This document shows, piece after piece, positions 27,139 through 34,928 of a stretch of 58,873 bases of DNA. Each line of letters begins with the position of its first letter. The first letter of the stretch is position 1. The DNA is from an uncultured Collinsella sp. GTDB taxonomy: Bacteria; Actinomycetota; Coriobacteriia; Coriobacteriales; Coriobacteriaceae. The position numbers and the translations under genes are program-made. The stretch covers positions 1-58,873 of the forward strand of contig CAUADW010000003.1 in the NCBI GenBank assembly GCA_958427895.1, written 5' to 3'. The notes below the pieces were generated by a model that worked only from the letters and a program-made list of their open reading frames with translations, searched no databases and was not told the origin of the DNA.

Positions 27139-27993
27139 ATGGGCAAATACGTAATCGTGGTTGAATCTGGTTCGGATGTGACGCCAGAGCTCTGCGAGCG
27201 CTACGGCATCGTGCGCGTGCCCATGCATGTCACGATTGCTGACGAGACCGTCGAGGACGGTTCGATCGATCCGCTTGAGATTTATTCGCGCTGCAACGAG
27301 TTTGGCGTGATGCCCAAGACCAGCGGCTGTGCGCCGGCAGATTTTGCTCACGTGTACGACCGTATCCATGCCGAGCAGCCCGATGCGACCATTCTGCATC
27401 TTGCGTACTCCGAGGCCACGACCTGCTCGCATCAGTCCTCCAAGATTGCAGCTAAGGGCCGCGACTACGTGTTCTCCATGGACACGCGTTTTGTCTCGGT
27501 GGGCCAGTCGCTCGTTGTCGTCGAGACCGCCAAATACATCGAGGCTCACCCCGATGCCACCGTCGACGAGATCTTTGCTTTTACGAATTCCGTCATGGAT
27601 CGTGTGCTGCTGGGCTTTGTTCCTACCGACCTAGCCTTCCTTAAGGCAGGCGGTCGTCTGTCCAACGTGGCATTCCTTGGCGCCCACCTGCTCAAGATTA
27701 AGCCCTGCATTGAGGTGACGGGTGGCAAGTTCGTGGCGACTAAGAAGTTTCGCGGCTCTATGCTCAAGTGCGCCCGCGCCTTTATTGACCACATGGTTGC
27801 GAAGGGCGAGATTGACTACTCGCACATTGGCCTGGCGTATTCGGTGGGCCTTTCCCAGGAGCTGCGCGACGACATGGAGGTCTATGCGCACGACCTGGGC
27901 TTTAAGGACGTTGCCTGGACCCAGGTCGGCGGTGTCATCTCGAGCCATTGCGGCCCGACCGCCTTCGGTGCGGTGCTCACGCTCAAGGCGTAA
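27139..27993 (+). CDS. DegV-family fatty-acid-binding protein
   Basis: 284 residues from the ATG at 27139 (MGKYVIVVESGSDVTPELCE); a GTG 9 nt upstream is an alternative. DegV hallmarks: the early SGSD motif, VRVPMHVTIADETVEDG, a CAPADF segment that replaces the common TSQPS, SMDTRFVSVGQSLVVVE, LKAGGRLSNVAFLGAHLLKIKP and a C-terminal ISSHCGPTAFG. Such proteins (FakB) carry fatty acids to the kinase FakA for phospholipid synthesis. No fakA is visible in the window. The preceding operon is unrelated. Confidence 0.88.
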   Translation: MGKYVIVVESGSDVTPELCERYGIVRVPMHVTIADETVEDGSIDPLEIYSRCNEFGVMPKTSGCAPADFAHVYDRIHAEQPDATILHLAYSEATTCSHQSSKIAAKGRDYVFSMDTRFVSVGQSLVVVETAKYIEAHPDATVDEIFAFTNSVMDRVLLGFVPTDLAFLKAGGRLSNVAFLGAHLLKIKPCIEVTGGKFVATKKFRGSMLKCARAFIDHMVAKGEIDYSHIGLAYSVGLSQELRDDMEVYAHDLGFKDVAWTQVGGVISSHCGPTAFGAVLTLKA

Positions 27994-28023
27994 GGTCTGG
28001 CGTCTATCGATTTCTATTGCCTC

Positions 28024-28058
28024 AGCGGCGGGCGGGTTGCGATAACCTTCCCGCCGCT
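28024..28058 (+). terminator. Hairpin after degV
   Basis: AGCGGCGGG (28024-28032) pairs with CCCGCCGCT (28050-28058), with GGTT/AACC pairing inside. CTTGCG follows. Confidence 0.5.
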
Positions 28059-28179
28059 CTTGCGTAGGGCCAAATAGGACAACCCAATTGACCGCTAAAC
28101 CGTTTCGCCATCATGCGTATGGGCTAGAATGATTCTGGCATTTATGTAGCTAAAACCAATGAGAGGCAAGGTAGCGGGA

Positions 28180-28998
28180 ATGGCTGAGATGACGCTCGAG
28201 GGTGTGGACGCTCGTCCCGAGGACTCTGCGTTTGCCCTGGGCCGCGTACATTCGATTGAGACGATGGGAACGGTCGATGGACCCGGCATCCGCTTTGTGG
28301 TGTTTGTTCAGGGCTGCCCCATGCGCTGTGCGTATTGCCACAACCCCGATACCTGGTCGGTTAGCGGCGGCACCATGGTGACCGTCGAGCACCTGATGGA
28401 CGAGTTCCAGAGCAACCATGAGTTTTACCGCAGCGGCGGTATTACGGTGTCCGGCGGCGAGCCGCTCTTGCAGCCCGCGTTTTTAGCCGACCTGTTCCGT
28501 GCAATGCACAACAACCCCGATGGCCGCGTGCATACCTGCCTCGACAGCTGCGGCTATGCGTTTGACCCCAACCATCCCGAGAAGTTCGATACTGTTCTCA
28601 ACGAGACCGACATGGTGCTGCTCGACATCAAGCATGCCGATCCCGTTGAGCATAAAAAGCTGACCGGTTGCGATCCCGCACGCATTCTGGCGTTTGGTGA
28701 TGAGCTTGCCCGTCGCAAGATTAAGGTCGTTATCCGCCACGTGGTGGTGCCCGGCATTACCGATACGGTTGAGGAGTGCGAGGCGCTCGGCCGCCTCATC
28801 GCTCCATGGCACAACGTGGTGGGCCTGGAAATGCTGCCGTATCACACGATGGGTGTCGTCAAGTACGAGCAATTGGGCATTCCCTATAAGCTCGAGGGCG
28901 TTCCACAGATGGATACCGCGCGCATGCCCGAGCTGCGCAACGCCGTCATGACGGGCATGAAAAAGCGTCGCGCGGAGCTAAAAAACGCCATCGGCTAG
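28180..28998 (+). CDS. pflA: Pyruvate formate-lyase activating enzyme (radical SAM)
   Basis: 272 residues from the ATG at 28180 (an ATG 21 nt earlier is possible). The iron-sulfur cluster motif is CPMRCAYC, after GPGIRFVVFVQG, and is followed by YCHNPDTW, GGITVSGGEPLLQ and LDIKHADP, all typical of PflA. It uses SAM to abstract hydrogen from the PFL glycine, here the Gly58 of the separately encoded 83-residue protein. It is not in the pfl operon but 7 kb away among unrelated genes. About 20 residues longer than E. coli PflA, mainly at the N-terminus. Confidence 0.93.
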   Translation: MAEMTLEGVDARPEDSAFALGRVHSIETMGTVDGPGIRFVVFVQGCPMRCAYCHNPDTWSVSGGTMVTVEHLMDEFQSNHEFYRSGGITVSGGEPLLQPAFLADLFRAMHNNPDGRVHTCLDSCGYAFDPNHPEKFDTVLNETDMVLLDIKHADPVEHKKLTGCDPARILAFGDELARRKIKVVIRHVVVPGITDTVEECEALGRLIAPWHNVVGLEMLPYHTMGVVKYEQLGIPYKLEGVPQMDTARMPELRNAVMTGMKKRRAELKNAIG

Positions 28999-29121
28999 CA
29001 AGTCAATTTGCTCCTCTACGATACCCGCGCTGCGGTGGTCTAGCGGCTTCGTATTGCGCGGTTGAGTCAAAATGCTGGTACCATACCGTGGATAGCAGTT
29101 TTCACGGGTTTGGGGGATGGT

Positions 29122-29862
29122 ATGTCTACCATCGCAATCATCGGTGCACTCGAAAAAGAGGTTGCGCAGATTAAAGAAGAACTGAACGGCGCTCGTGTGG
29201 CACAAGAGGCGGGCTTGACCGTTGTCAGCGGCGAGCTCGACGGTTTGTCCGTTGTTGCTACGACCGCTGGCATGGGAACCGTAAACGCCGCGGCGGCAAC
29301 GCAGCATCTCATCAGCAAATATGCCCCGCAGGCCGTTGTGTTTTCGGGCATTGCGGGTGGCCTAAACCCTAAGCTCCATATTAACGACGTGGTTATAGGC
29401 AAGTGCCTGCGCTATCTCGATACCGACACGGCGCTCATCGCCGAGTCCGCGCCGGGGCTCGAGGAGTTTGTCTCGACGCCGGCGTTGGCTGATGTTGCCG
29501 CCGCCGTGCTTGTCGAGCACGGGTTTGTGGACGCATCGCTGGATGTGGCGGCTGTGGAGAAGGACCCCAAACAGTTCCTGGTTGGCACTATCGCTACAGG
29601 CGACCGCTTTGTAACGGGCGACGCCATGTGCATCGCCGCCATTGAGGCCACGCATGCCGATTGCGTCGAGATGGAGGGTGCGGCAATTGCGCACATTGCG
29701 GCCAAGAATGGTGTCGATTGCCTGGTGCTGCGCGCTATCAGCGATAATTGTGACGAGGCATATGACGCGTTTTGCGAGCGCGAGTTCGATCTGGACGAGT
29801 ACGCTCGCACCGCGAGCGGCATCACGCTTGACATCGTTCGTCGTATCGCCGCCGCGCAATAG
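29122..29862 (+). CDS. mtnN: 5'-methylthioadenosine/S-adenosylhomocysteine nucleosidase
   Basis: 246 residues from the ATG at 29122, set by TGGGGGAT. Family motifs: MSTIAIIGALEKEVAQI at the start, TTAGMGTVNAA, VFSGIAGGLNPKLHINDVVIG, TGDRFVTGD, and ADCVEMEGAAIAHIA with the substrate-binding Met-Glu pair, then LRAISDN with the catalytic Asp. It hydrolyses MTA, SAH and 5'-deoxyadenosine. The last is a by-product of radical SAM chemistry, so its place after pflA is apt. It may be co-transcribed with the next gene. Confidence 0.93.
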   Translation: MSTIAIIGALEKEVAQIKEELNGARVAQEAGLTVVSGELDGLSVVATTAGMGTVNAAAATQHLISKYAPQAVVFSGIAGGLNPKLHINDVVIGKCLRYLDTDTALIAESAPGLEEFVSTPALADVAAAVLVEHGFVDASLDVAAVEKDPKQFLVGTIATGDRFVTGDAMCIAAIEATHADCVEMEGAAIAHIAAKNGVDCLVLRAISDNCDEAYDAFCEREFDLDEYARTASGITLDIVRRIAAAQ

Positions 29863-29901
29863 CACGCCCGTTTTGTAAAAACCTACGACCAAGGAGTGTC
29901 C

Positions 29902-30492
29902 ATGGCCGATTCCATTAACTATCAGCTTGCCAAGTTCGTCGCCAGCTACGGCAAGGTTTCGCAGATTCCCGAGTCCACCTGTCCCGAGGTGAGCTTTGTG
30001 GGCCGCTCCAACGTGGGCAAGTCCTCCATCATGAACAAGCTCTTCGGCCGCAAGAACCTGGTCAAGGTTTCGAGCACGCCGGGCAAGACGAGCAACATCA
30101 ATTTCTTCGAGGCCGACGACGTGCACTTTGTCGACCTGCCGGGTTACGGTTTCGCCCGCCGTTCCAAGGCTGAGCGCGACCGCTGGGCCGAGCTCATCGG
30201 CGACTTCTTCGACTCCGAGCGCAGCTTTAACCTGGTCGTGTCGCTGGTGGACATTCGCCACGACCCCAGTAAGCTCGATCATGACATGATCGACTACCTG
30301 CAGGGCAACGAGTTCAACTTTATCGTCTGCCTCACCAAGGCCGACAAGCTCAGCCGCACCCAGCAGGCCCGCCAGGCAGCAGCCATCAAAAAGCAGCTCA
30401 ACGTCCCGGCCGAGAACGTAATCATTACAAGCTCCCAGACCGGCACCGGCATCGACGAACTCAAAAAGCGCATCGCCGAGGCTTGTCTCTAG
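29902..30492 (+). CDS. ysxC: Ribosome biogenesis GTP-binding protein YsxC/EngB
   Basis: 196 residues from the ATG at 29902, set by AAGGAG. G-motifs in order: GRSNVGKSS (G1), the switch Thr in SSTPGKT (G2), DLPGYGFA (G3), TKAD (G4) and SSQTGTG (G5). YsxC helps assemble the 50S subunit and is usually essential. The length fits (195-210). It lies 39 nt after mtnN. The next gene has much lower GC, so this marks the edge of the native block. Confidence 0.93.
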   Translation: MADSINYQLAKFVASYGKVSQIPESTCPEVSFVGRSNVGKSSIMNKLFGRKNLVKVSSTPGKTSNINFFEADDVHFVDLPGYGFARRSKAERDRWAELIGDFFDSERSFNLVVSLVDIRHDPSKLDHDMIDYLQGNEFNFIVCLTKADKLSRTQQARQAAAIKKQLNVPAENVIITSSQTGTGIDELKKRIAEACL

Positions 30493-30529
30493 TAAGGGCT
30501 CATGGCAGGCAATAGTTTGCATCTATCTA

Positions 30530-30574
30530 TATCACCCCAGTGATAGTTGTTGGTACACTATCACTGGGGTGATA
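30530..30574. promoter_or_regulatory. Double palindromic operator before the DUF3990/XRE pair
   Basis: TATCACCCCAGTGATAGT (30530-30547) and ACTATCACTGGGGTGATA (30557-30574) are perfect 18-bp reverse complements around 9 nt. Each arm is itself a palindrome (TATCAC NNNN GTGATA). It ends 20 nt before the first gene's start and is the natural site for autorepression by the XRE protein. Confidence 0.6.
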
Positions 30575-30593
30575 TTTTTGTTTGGAGGTCGAT

Positions 30594-31277
30594 ATGGAGT
30601 TATGGCACGGATCGGACGTTGTTGTCGAGCATCCATCGCTGGATAAATGTAGGCAATTCAATGACTATGGGCGCGGGTTTTATTGCACGCCGCATGAAGA
30701 AATGGCAATGGAGTGGGCATGCCGGACTGAGTCTGATGGCATTGCTAATCGATATGAGCTTGATTTAGATGGCCTTGCGATTTTGGATTTGGAATCAGGT
30801 GAGTTCTCGATTCTCAACTGGCTTGCAATTCTGGCGAATAACAGAGAGTTCAATGTTTCAACGCCAGTAGCACGCGAGGGGCTTCGCTATCTACTTGATA
30901 ACTGCTTAATTGATATATCTCCTTATGACGTTATTCGAGGCTATCGTGCAGACGATTCTTATTTCTCGTTTGCAAGACAGTTTGTCAACGGCATGATTTC
31001 GCTCAGGCAATTGCAGCGCATTATGCGTTTGGGCGATTTGGGCATTCAATATGCGCTTATGAGTGAGCGCGCGTTCTCGGCGATCAGGTTCCGCGAATGG
31101 AAACAGGCCTCGGGAGCCGAGTTTTATCCCAAACGATTTGAGCGAGAACAGAATGCTCGACGTAAGTACCTGGATACGGTAAACGGATTTGACTCTGATG
31201 GTGTCGACATTAGGGATTTGATGGCAGGAAGGGTTGATTTAAATGATCCAAGAGTTAACGGATTGTGGGCCGAGTAG
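30594..31277 (+). CDS. DUF3990-like protein, probable ADP-ribosyltransferase-fold toxin
   Basis: 227 residues from the ATG at 30594, with GGAGG 5 nt upstream. The N-terminus MELWHGSDVVVEHPSLDKCR and NDYGRGFYCTPHEEMAMEWA match the DUF3990 pattern (LYHGS, then DFGKGFYTT, then A..WA), a compact relative of ADP-ribosyltransferases. These genes are usually paired with a small antitoxin-like partner. Here the partner is a DNA-binding XRE protein whose start overlaps this gene by 35 bp. Both genes are clearly poorer in GC than their neighbours, a sign of transfer. Toxicity and target are inference. Confidence 0.7.
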   Translation: MELWHGSDVVVEHPSLDKCRQFNDYGRGFYCTPHEEMAMEWACRTESDGIANRYELDLDGLAILDLESGEFSILNWLAILANNREFNVSTPVAREGLRYLLDNCLIDISPYDVIRGYRADDSYFSFARQFVNGMISLRQLQRIMRLGDLGIQYALMSERAFSAIRFREWKQASGAEFYPKRFEREQNARRKYLDTVNGFDSDGVDIRDLMAGRVDLNDPRVNGLWAE

Positions 31278-31941
31278 GACATACCCCGTCTATTACCTTG
31301 AGGACGCAATGAACAACCTCGGGGATTGCTTCGACTATGCCGTCAATGACTATGGAGCAGAAGGATCGGAAGTTGCTGAACTCTTTTGCCTGAGCGGGGT
31401 TGCTCGAGAGTTTGAGCGCGGCAATGCATGGGTAGTGTCGGGAAAATCGGGTGTTGAGCTGTTCGCGCTTATCGCCGAAAGGTCGGGCTATCAATCAAGG
31501 CCGATGCCAAATCGAACCTACCGATTCGAAAAGACACCGGAATATTGGACAGGCTGGATATTGGCATACCTTCAGTGGCGCCTAGGAGAGTCTTTCGAAG
31601 ATTTGCTGTATGTCGTTCCGTTTGACGCGCTGCGCAACCTGTACTACCCCTGGCATGAAGCCTCAGAGGAACGTGTGGCCCGTCTCGTCTGCGATATGGC
31701 GAAGAAAGCGTCCAGGCAAACCAAACTTGCGTTAGCAAGAAAGAGGCTCAAGAAAACCCAACAAGACCTGGCATACGAATCGGGTGTGTCACTCCGCTCA
31801 ATCCAAATGTACGAGCAGCGCCAGAGAAACATCAATGAAGCTTCGGTTACAAGCGTAAGAGCCATAGCAAAAGCCCTCCACTGCAACATCGAAGACCTCC
31901 TAGAACCAGTCTTCGAATACAAAGAAACCAGCGCCGCCTAA
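31243..31941 (+). CDS. XRE-family protein with N-terminal antitoxin-like domain, partner of the DUF3990 gene
   Basis: 232 residues. The N-terminal 150 residues match nothing I know but are acidic and aromatic (ELFCLSGVAREFERGNAW, EYWTGWILAYLQWRLGESFE), like the domains that neutralise DUF3990-type partners. Residues about 165-225 are a helix-turn-helix (LKKTQQDLAYESGVSLRSIQ, EDLLEPVFE). It may bind the toxin with one end and the upstream double palindrome with the other. The 35-bp overlap with the previous gene implies coupled translation. The start at 31243 has a weak ribosome site. Confidence 0.75.
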   Translation: MIQELTDCGPSRTYPVYYLEDAMNNLGDCFDYAVNDYGAEGSEVAELFCLSGVAREFERGNAWVVSGKSGVELFALIAERSGYQSRPMPNRTYRFEKTPEYWTGWILAYLQWRLGESFEDLLYVVPFDALRNLYYPWHEASEERVARLVCDMAKKASRQTKLALARKRLKKTQQDLAYESGVSLRSIQMYEQRQRNINEASVTSVRAIAKALHCNIEDLLEPVFEYKETSAA

Positions 31942-32080
31942 CCCAAGCACACAGCCGAAGCCTGTAACTAGTAAGTGCCCCTACCTAGCAAGAGCCCCTA
32001 CCAATAAAAAGCAACTATCAGCCCGGCGCTTTTACAGAGCGTAGGTCCCTGTAGCCGCCGCCAGCGAAGTTAACGTAGGG

Positions 32081-32199
32081 GAGGCCAGGGGCTTTGCCCC
32101 CAAATCTTTCTGCAGGACGGCAGAACCCCCGCCGCACGAAGTGCGCAGCGGGGGTCCTGCCATGTCCGAGGACGATTTGGGGGCAAAGCCCCTGGCCTC
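32081..32199 (-). repeat. Family 1 nested inverted repeat, copy C (3' of thrB)
   Basis: The outer arms 32081-32106 and 32174-32199 pair perfectly over 26 bp. On the minus strand the core motifs are ATCGTCCTCGGACATG, then GTCCTGCAGAAAGAT. The inner stem contains GGCAG and CCCCCGC with a GCACTTCGTGC cap. It begins 25 nt after the thrB stop on the thrB strand. Confidence 0.8.
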
Positions 32200-32223
32200 A
32201 CCGGCGAGTATACAGGACGGCGA

Positions 32224-33105
32224 CTACAGGTATTCGATCTGGGCGCCTTCCGTGTCGCACGTCAGAATGTGCGTATCACACTTAGGGAACTGCTCACGCA
32301 GCTTGACCTGCAGGAACTTTGCCACGATGGTGTCGTCGGTTACAGCCATGAGGGTCGAGCCCGAACCGCTGATCCAGATGGTCTTGGCACCGCCGTTAAG
32401 GCAGGTGTCGCGCACGGCGTTGTAGTCAGGAATCAGACGGCGACGATAGGGTTCCTGGATGCGGTCGTCGTTGGCGGCGGCAATCAGGTCAAGGTCGCCA
32501 GTCTCCAGGCCGCGCGTCATGCCGGCGATGCGGCCCATCTGCCACACGGCGGTGGAGAGCGGAATCTCCTGCGGCACGACCTTGCGCGCCTCGCTCGTAT
32601 GTACCTCGTAGGGCGGAATCACGGTAATAAAACGCAAGCGATCGCTCACCTCGTAGCGCAGGCATTGGGGGAGCGAATCGGTCGGCGTAAAGGAGCAGAC
32701 GGCGCCGCCAAGGATGGCGGGAGCGACGTTATCGGGATGCCCCTCGACCTCGGTGGCGATGCGGACGAGCTCGGCACGGTCGACGGTGTGGCCCGTCAGC
32801 GCGGCGGCAGCCATGATGCCGGCGACGACGCAAGTGGAGCTGGAACCCAGGCCGCGAGCGACGGGCACGTCGGTTTGAATGTCGATGGCAACGGGGAAAG
32901 CCGGCTCGCCCCACGCGGCCAGTGCATCGACAAAGCTCACGTAGACCAGGTTGTTCTCGTTTTGGAATTCCTCGGGGCAGCCCGTGATGGTGAGCTTGTC
33001 GGCGCGCTCGAAGGTGAAGTGCGAATAGAGGCTGACGGCCATGCCGAGGGTATCGTATCCAATGCCCAAGTTGGCGCTGGTTGCTGGGACGGTGATTTTG
33101 ATCAT
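32224..33105 (-). CDS. thrB: Homoserine kinase
   Basis: 293 residues from the ATG at 33105, with AGGAGG upstream. GHMP kinase motifs are present: VPATSANLGIGYDTLG at the N-terminus, PVARGLGSSSTCVVAG (the phosphate-binding loop), EGHPDNVAPAILGG and ISGSGSTLMAV. It phosphorylates homoserine before threonine synthase. It lies about 200 nt downstream of thrC on the same strand, and the two probably form one operon despite an inverted repeat between them. Length fits the family (290-310). Confidence 0.93.
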   Translation of the reverse strand: MIKITVPATSANLGIGYDTLGMAVSLYSHFTFERADKLTITGCPEEFQNENNLVYVSFVDALAAWGEPAFPVAIDIQTDVPVARGLGSSSTCVVAGIMAAAALTGHTVDRAELVRIATEVEGHPDNVAPAILGGAVCSFTPTDSLPQCLRYEVSDRLRFITVIPPYEVHTSEARKVVPQEIPLSTAVWQMGRIAGMTRGLETGDLDLIAAANDDRIQEPYRRRLIPDYNAVRDTCLNGGAKTIWISGSGSTLMAVTDDTIVAKFLQVKLREQFPKCDTHILTCDTEGAQIEYL

Positions 33106-33119
33106 GTGGGTCCTCCTGG

Positions 33120-33231
33120 GCGGGTCTGGCCGTTTAGTTCGCTGCTCGGGCAGTCCTGGCTCGCTCGGAAAGCACATTAAGTGCTTTCCGGCTCGTGCGG
33201 AACTCGCGACGAACTAAACGGCCAGACCCGC
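33120..33231. repeat. Perfect nested inverted repeat between thrC and thrB
   Basis: The 22-bp outer arms at 33120-33141 (GCGGGTCTGGCCGTTTAGTT onward) and 33210-33231 pair perfectly. The inner arms CGGAAAGCAC (33166-33175) and GTGCTTTCCG (33181-33190) pair around ATTAA. It resembles family 1 in architecture but has a different core. It may tune thrB expression relative to thrC. Confidence 0.7.
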
Positions 33232-33306
33232 TCGCATGCTCGTCATTATCCCGAAAGCTAAATAAAAAGAAGGTGCGCCGGCTTTCGCCGGCGCTTAATA
33301 AGGGAT

Positions 33307-34824
33307 CTAGTCGGTGCTCATTCGTTTTGCTGCAAACTCGACGTAGCCGGCCATCTCATCGACGTCGCAGACGTCTTCGAAGCGGACGGGTTTGGACTCG
33401 AGCTCGGCGAGCTGGGTCGGGGCGACCGTGTTGGTGGCCTGCTCGAGTACACGCATAGCCTCAAAATCATCCTCGGGAACGTCGAGGCCCAGGGCGTCGC
33501 AGCAGGCGCGCGGGAACTTGTAGGGGCTGGCGGTCGAAAGCAGCACGCGAGCCTTGGCGCCCTCGGCGGGAGCGACCTTTTCAAAGACGTGATAGCCGCA
33601 AGCGGTGTGCGGGTCGATCATGTAGCCGTTGGCGTCCCAGCAACTCTTGATGGCAGCGCGGACCTCGTCCTCGCTGGCCCAGCCGCAGCCAAAGACGCTC
33701 TGAATCTTGGCCAGCAGCTCGGCGTGCACCTCGTAGCGACCAGTCTGTGCCAGCTGCTCCATAAGGCCGGCAACGAGCTCGCAGTCGCCGTCGGACAGGA
33801 AGTAGAGCATGCGCTCGAGGTTGGAGCTGATGAGGATGTCCATCGACGGCGAAATGGTCGTGAAGAACGGACGGTTGCGGTCGTAGACGCCGGTGGTCAG
33901 GAAGTCGGCAAGCACGTTGTTCTTGTCGCTCGCGACGATGAGCTTGGCGACGGGCAGGCCCATGCGCTTGGCGTAGTAGCCGGCCAAGATATCGCCAAAG
34001 TTGCCGGTGGGCACACAGAACTCTACGGCGTCGCCAGCCTCGATAGCGCCGGCGCGCAGCAGCTGCGCATAGGCGGCAAAGTAGTAGACGACCTGCGGTA
34101 CCAGACGGCCGACATTGATAGAGTTGGCGCTCGAAAGCACCGTGCCGGCGGCCTCAAGACGCTCGGCAAGCTCCTTATCGGCAAAGATGCGCTTGACGGC
34201 ACTCTGGGCATCGTCGAAGTTGCCACGAATGCCGCAGACGGCGACGTTATCGCCCTCCTGCGTGGACATCTGCAGGTTCTGGACGCGGCTGACCTTGCCC
34301 TCGGGATAAAAGACGGTAATACCCGTGCCCGGGGCGTCGGCAAAGCCGGCGAGTGCTGCCTTGCCCGTGTCGCCCGACGTGGCGGTGACGATCATGATGC
34401 GCTCGGCGCCGCCGTCCTTGGCGGAAGTGCGGGCCATCAAGCGGGGGAGCATCTGCAGAGCGACGTCCTTAAAGGCACTCGTGGGGCCGCCAAAGAGCTC
34501 CATCACATAGGTCTGAGGGGCGTCAGCGCCCGGCGCAGCGTCGAGTTTGACGAGCGGCGTAACCTCTTCACTCGCGAACGTGCCGCGGTATGCCTCGTCG
34601 ACACACGCCGAAATTTCTTCGGCCGTGTAATCATTCAGTAACATTCCCAACACATCTTGAGCGATTTCAAAGTACGATTTATCTGCAAGCGAGCTGATAT
34701 CGACCTGCTGGGTGCCAAGCTCGTCCGAGACAAACAAACCCCCGTCGGGAGCGATGCCGGTGCGGATTGCCACCTTACTTGAGCACGATAAAGTGCGTCC
34801 TCGTGTACTATGATAAGTTCCCAT
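33307..34824 (-). CDS. thrC: Threonine synthase
   Basis: 505 residues from the ATG at 34824 (MGTYHSTRGRTLSCSSKVAI), chosen for GAGGAG 9 nt upstream. PLP lysine motif: PTSAFKDVALQMLPRL. Other family signs: VTATSGDTGKAALAGF, VPTGNFGDILAGYYAKRMG, SSNLERMLYF and HTACGYHVFEK. It converts phosphohomoserine to threonine. It is the longer, fungal/enterobacterial-type enzyme (about 500 residues). It diverges from the aspartate kinase gene, with about 100 nt between them, so both directions could share control by threonine supply; I see no T-box or other riboswitch. Confidence 0.94.
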   Translation of the reverse strand: MGTYHSTRGRTLSCSSKVAIRTGIAPDGGLFVSDELGTQQVDISSLADKSYFEIAQDVLGMLLNDYTAEEISACVDEAYRGTFASEEVTPLVKLDAAPGADAPQTYVMELFGGPTSAFKDVALQMLPRLMARTSAKDGGAERIMIVTATSGDTGKAALAGFADAPGTGITVFYPEGKVSRVQNLQMSTQEGDNVAVCGIRGNFDDAQSAVKRIFADKELAERLEAAGTVLSSANSINVGRLVPQVVYYFAAYAQLLRAGAIEAGDAVEFCVPTGNFGDILAGYYAKRMGLPVAKLIVASDKNNVLADFLTTGVYDRNRPFFTTISPSMDILISSNLERMLYFLSDGDCELVAGLMEQLAQTGRYEVHAELLAKIQSVFGCGWASEDEVRAAIKSCWDANGYMIDPHTACGYHVFEKVAPAEGAKARVLLSTASPYKFPRACCDALGLDVPEDDFEAMRVLEQATNTVAPTQLAELESKPVRFEDVCDVDEMAGYVEFAAKRMSTD

Positions 34825-34928
34825 ATAACACTGCTCCTCGGATGCCTTGGTCCCAATCGGTGAAACCATGGTATCAGAGCGCGCAAAATAGGTTCGCAGA
34901 GGCTTTTTAGAAAGGTAACCTCCAGCCC

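Noticed and set aside
34825..34928. Lysine riboswitch or T-box between thrC and lysC
   Set aside because: Only about 100 nt separate the divergent starts, too short for a lysine riboswitch, and no T-box sequence is seen.
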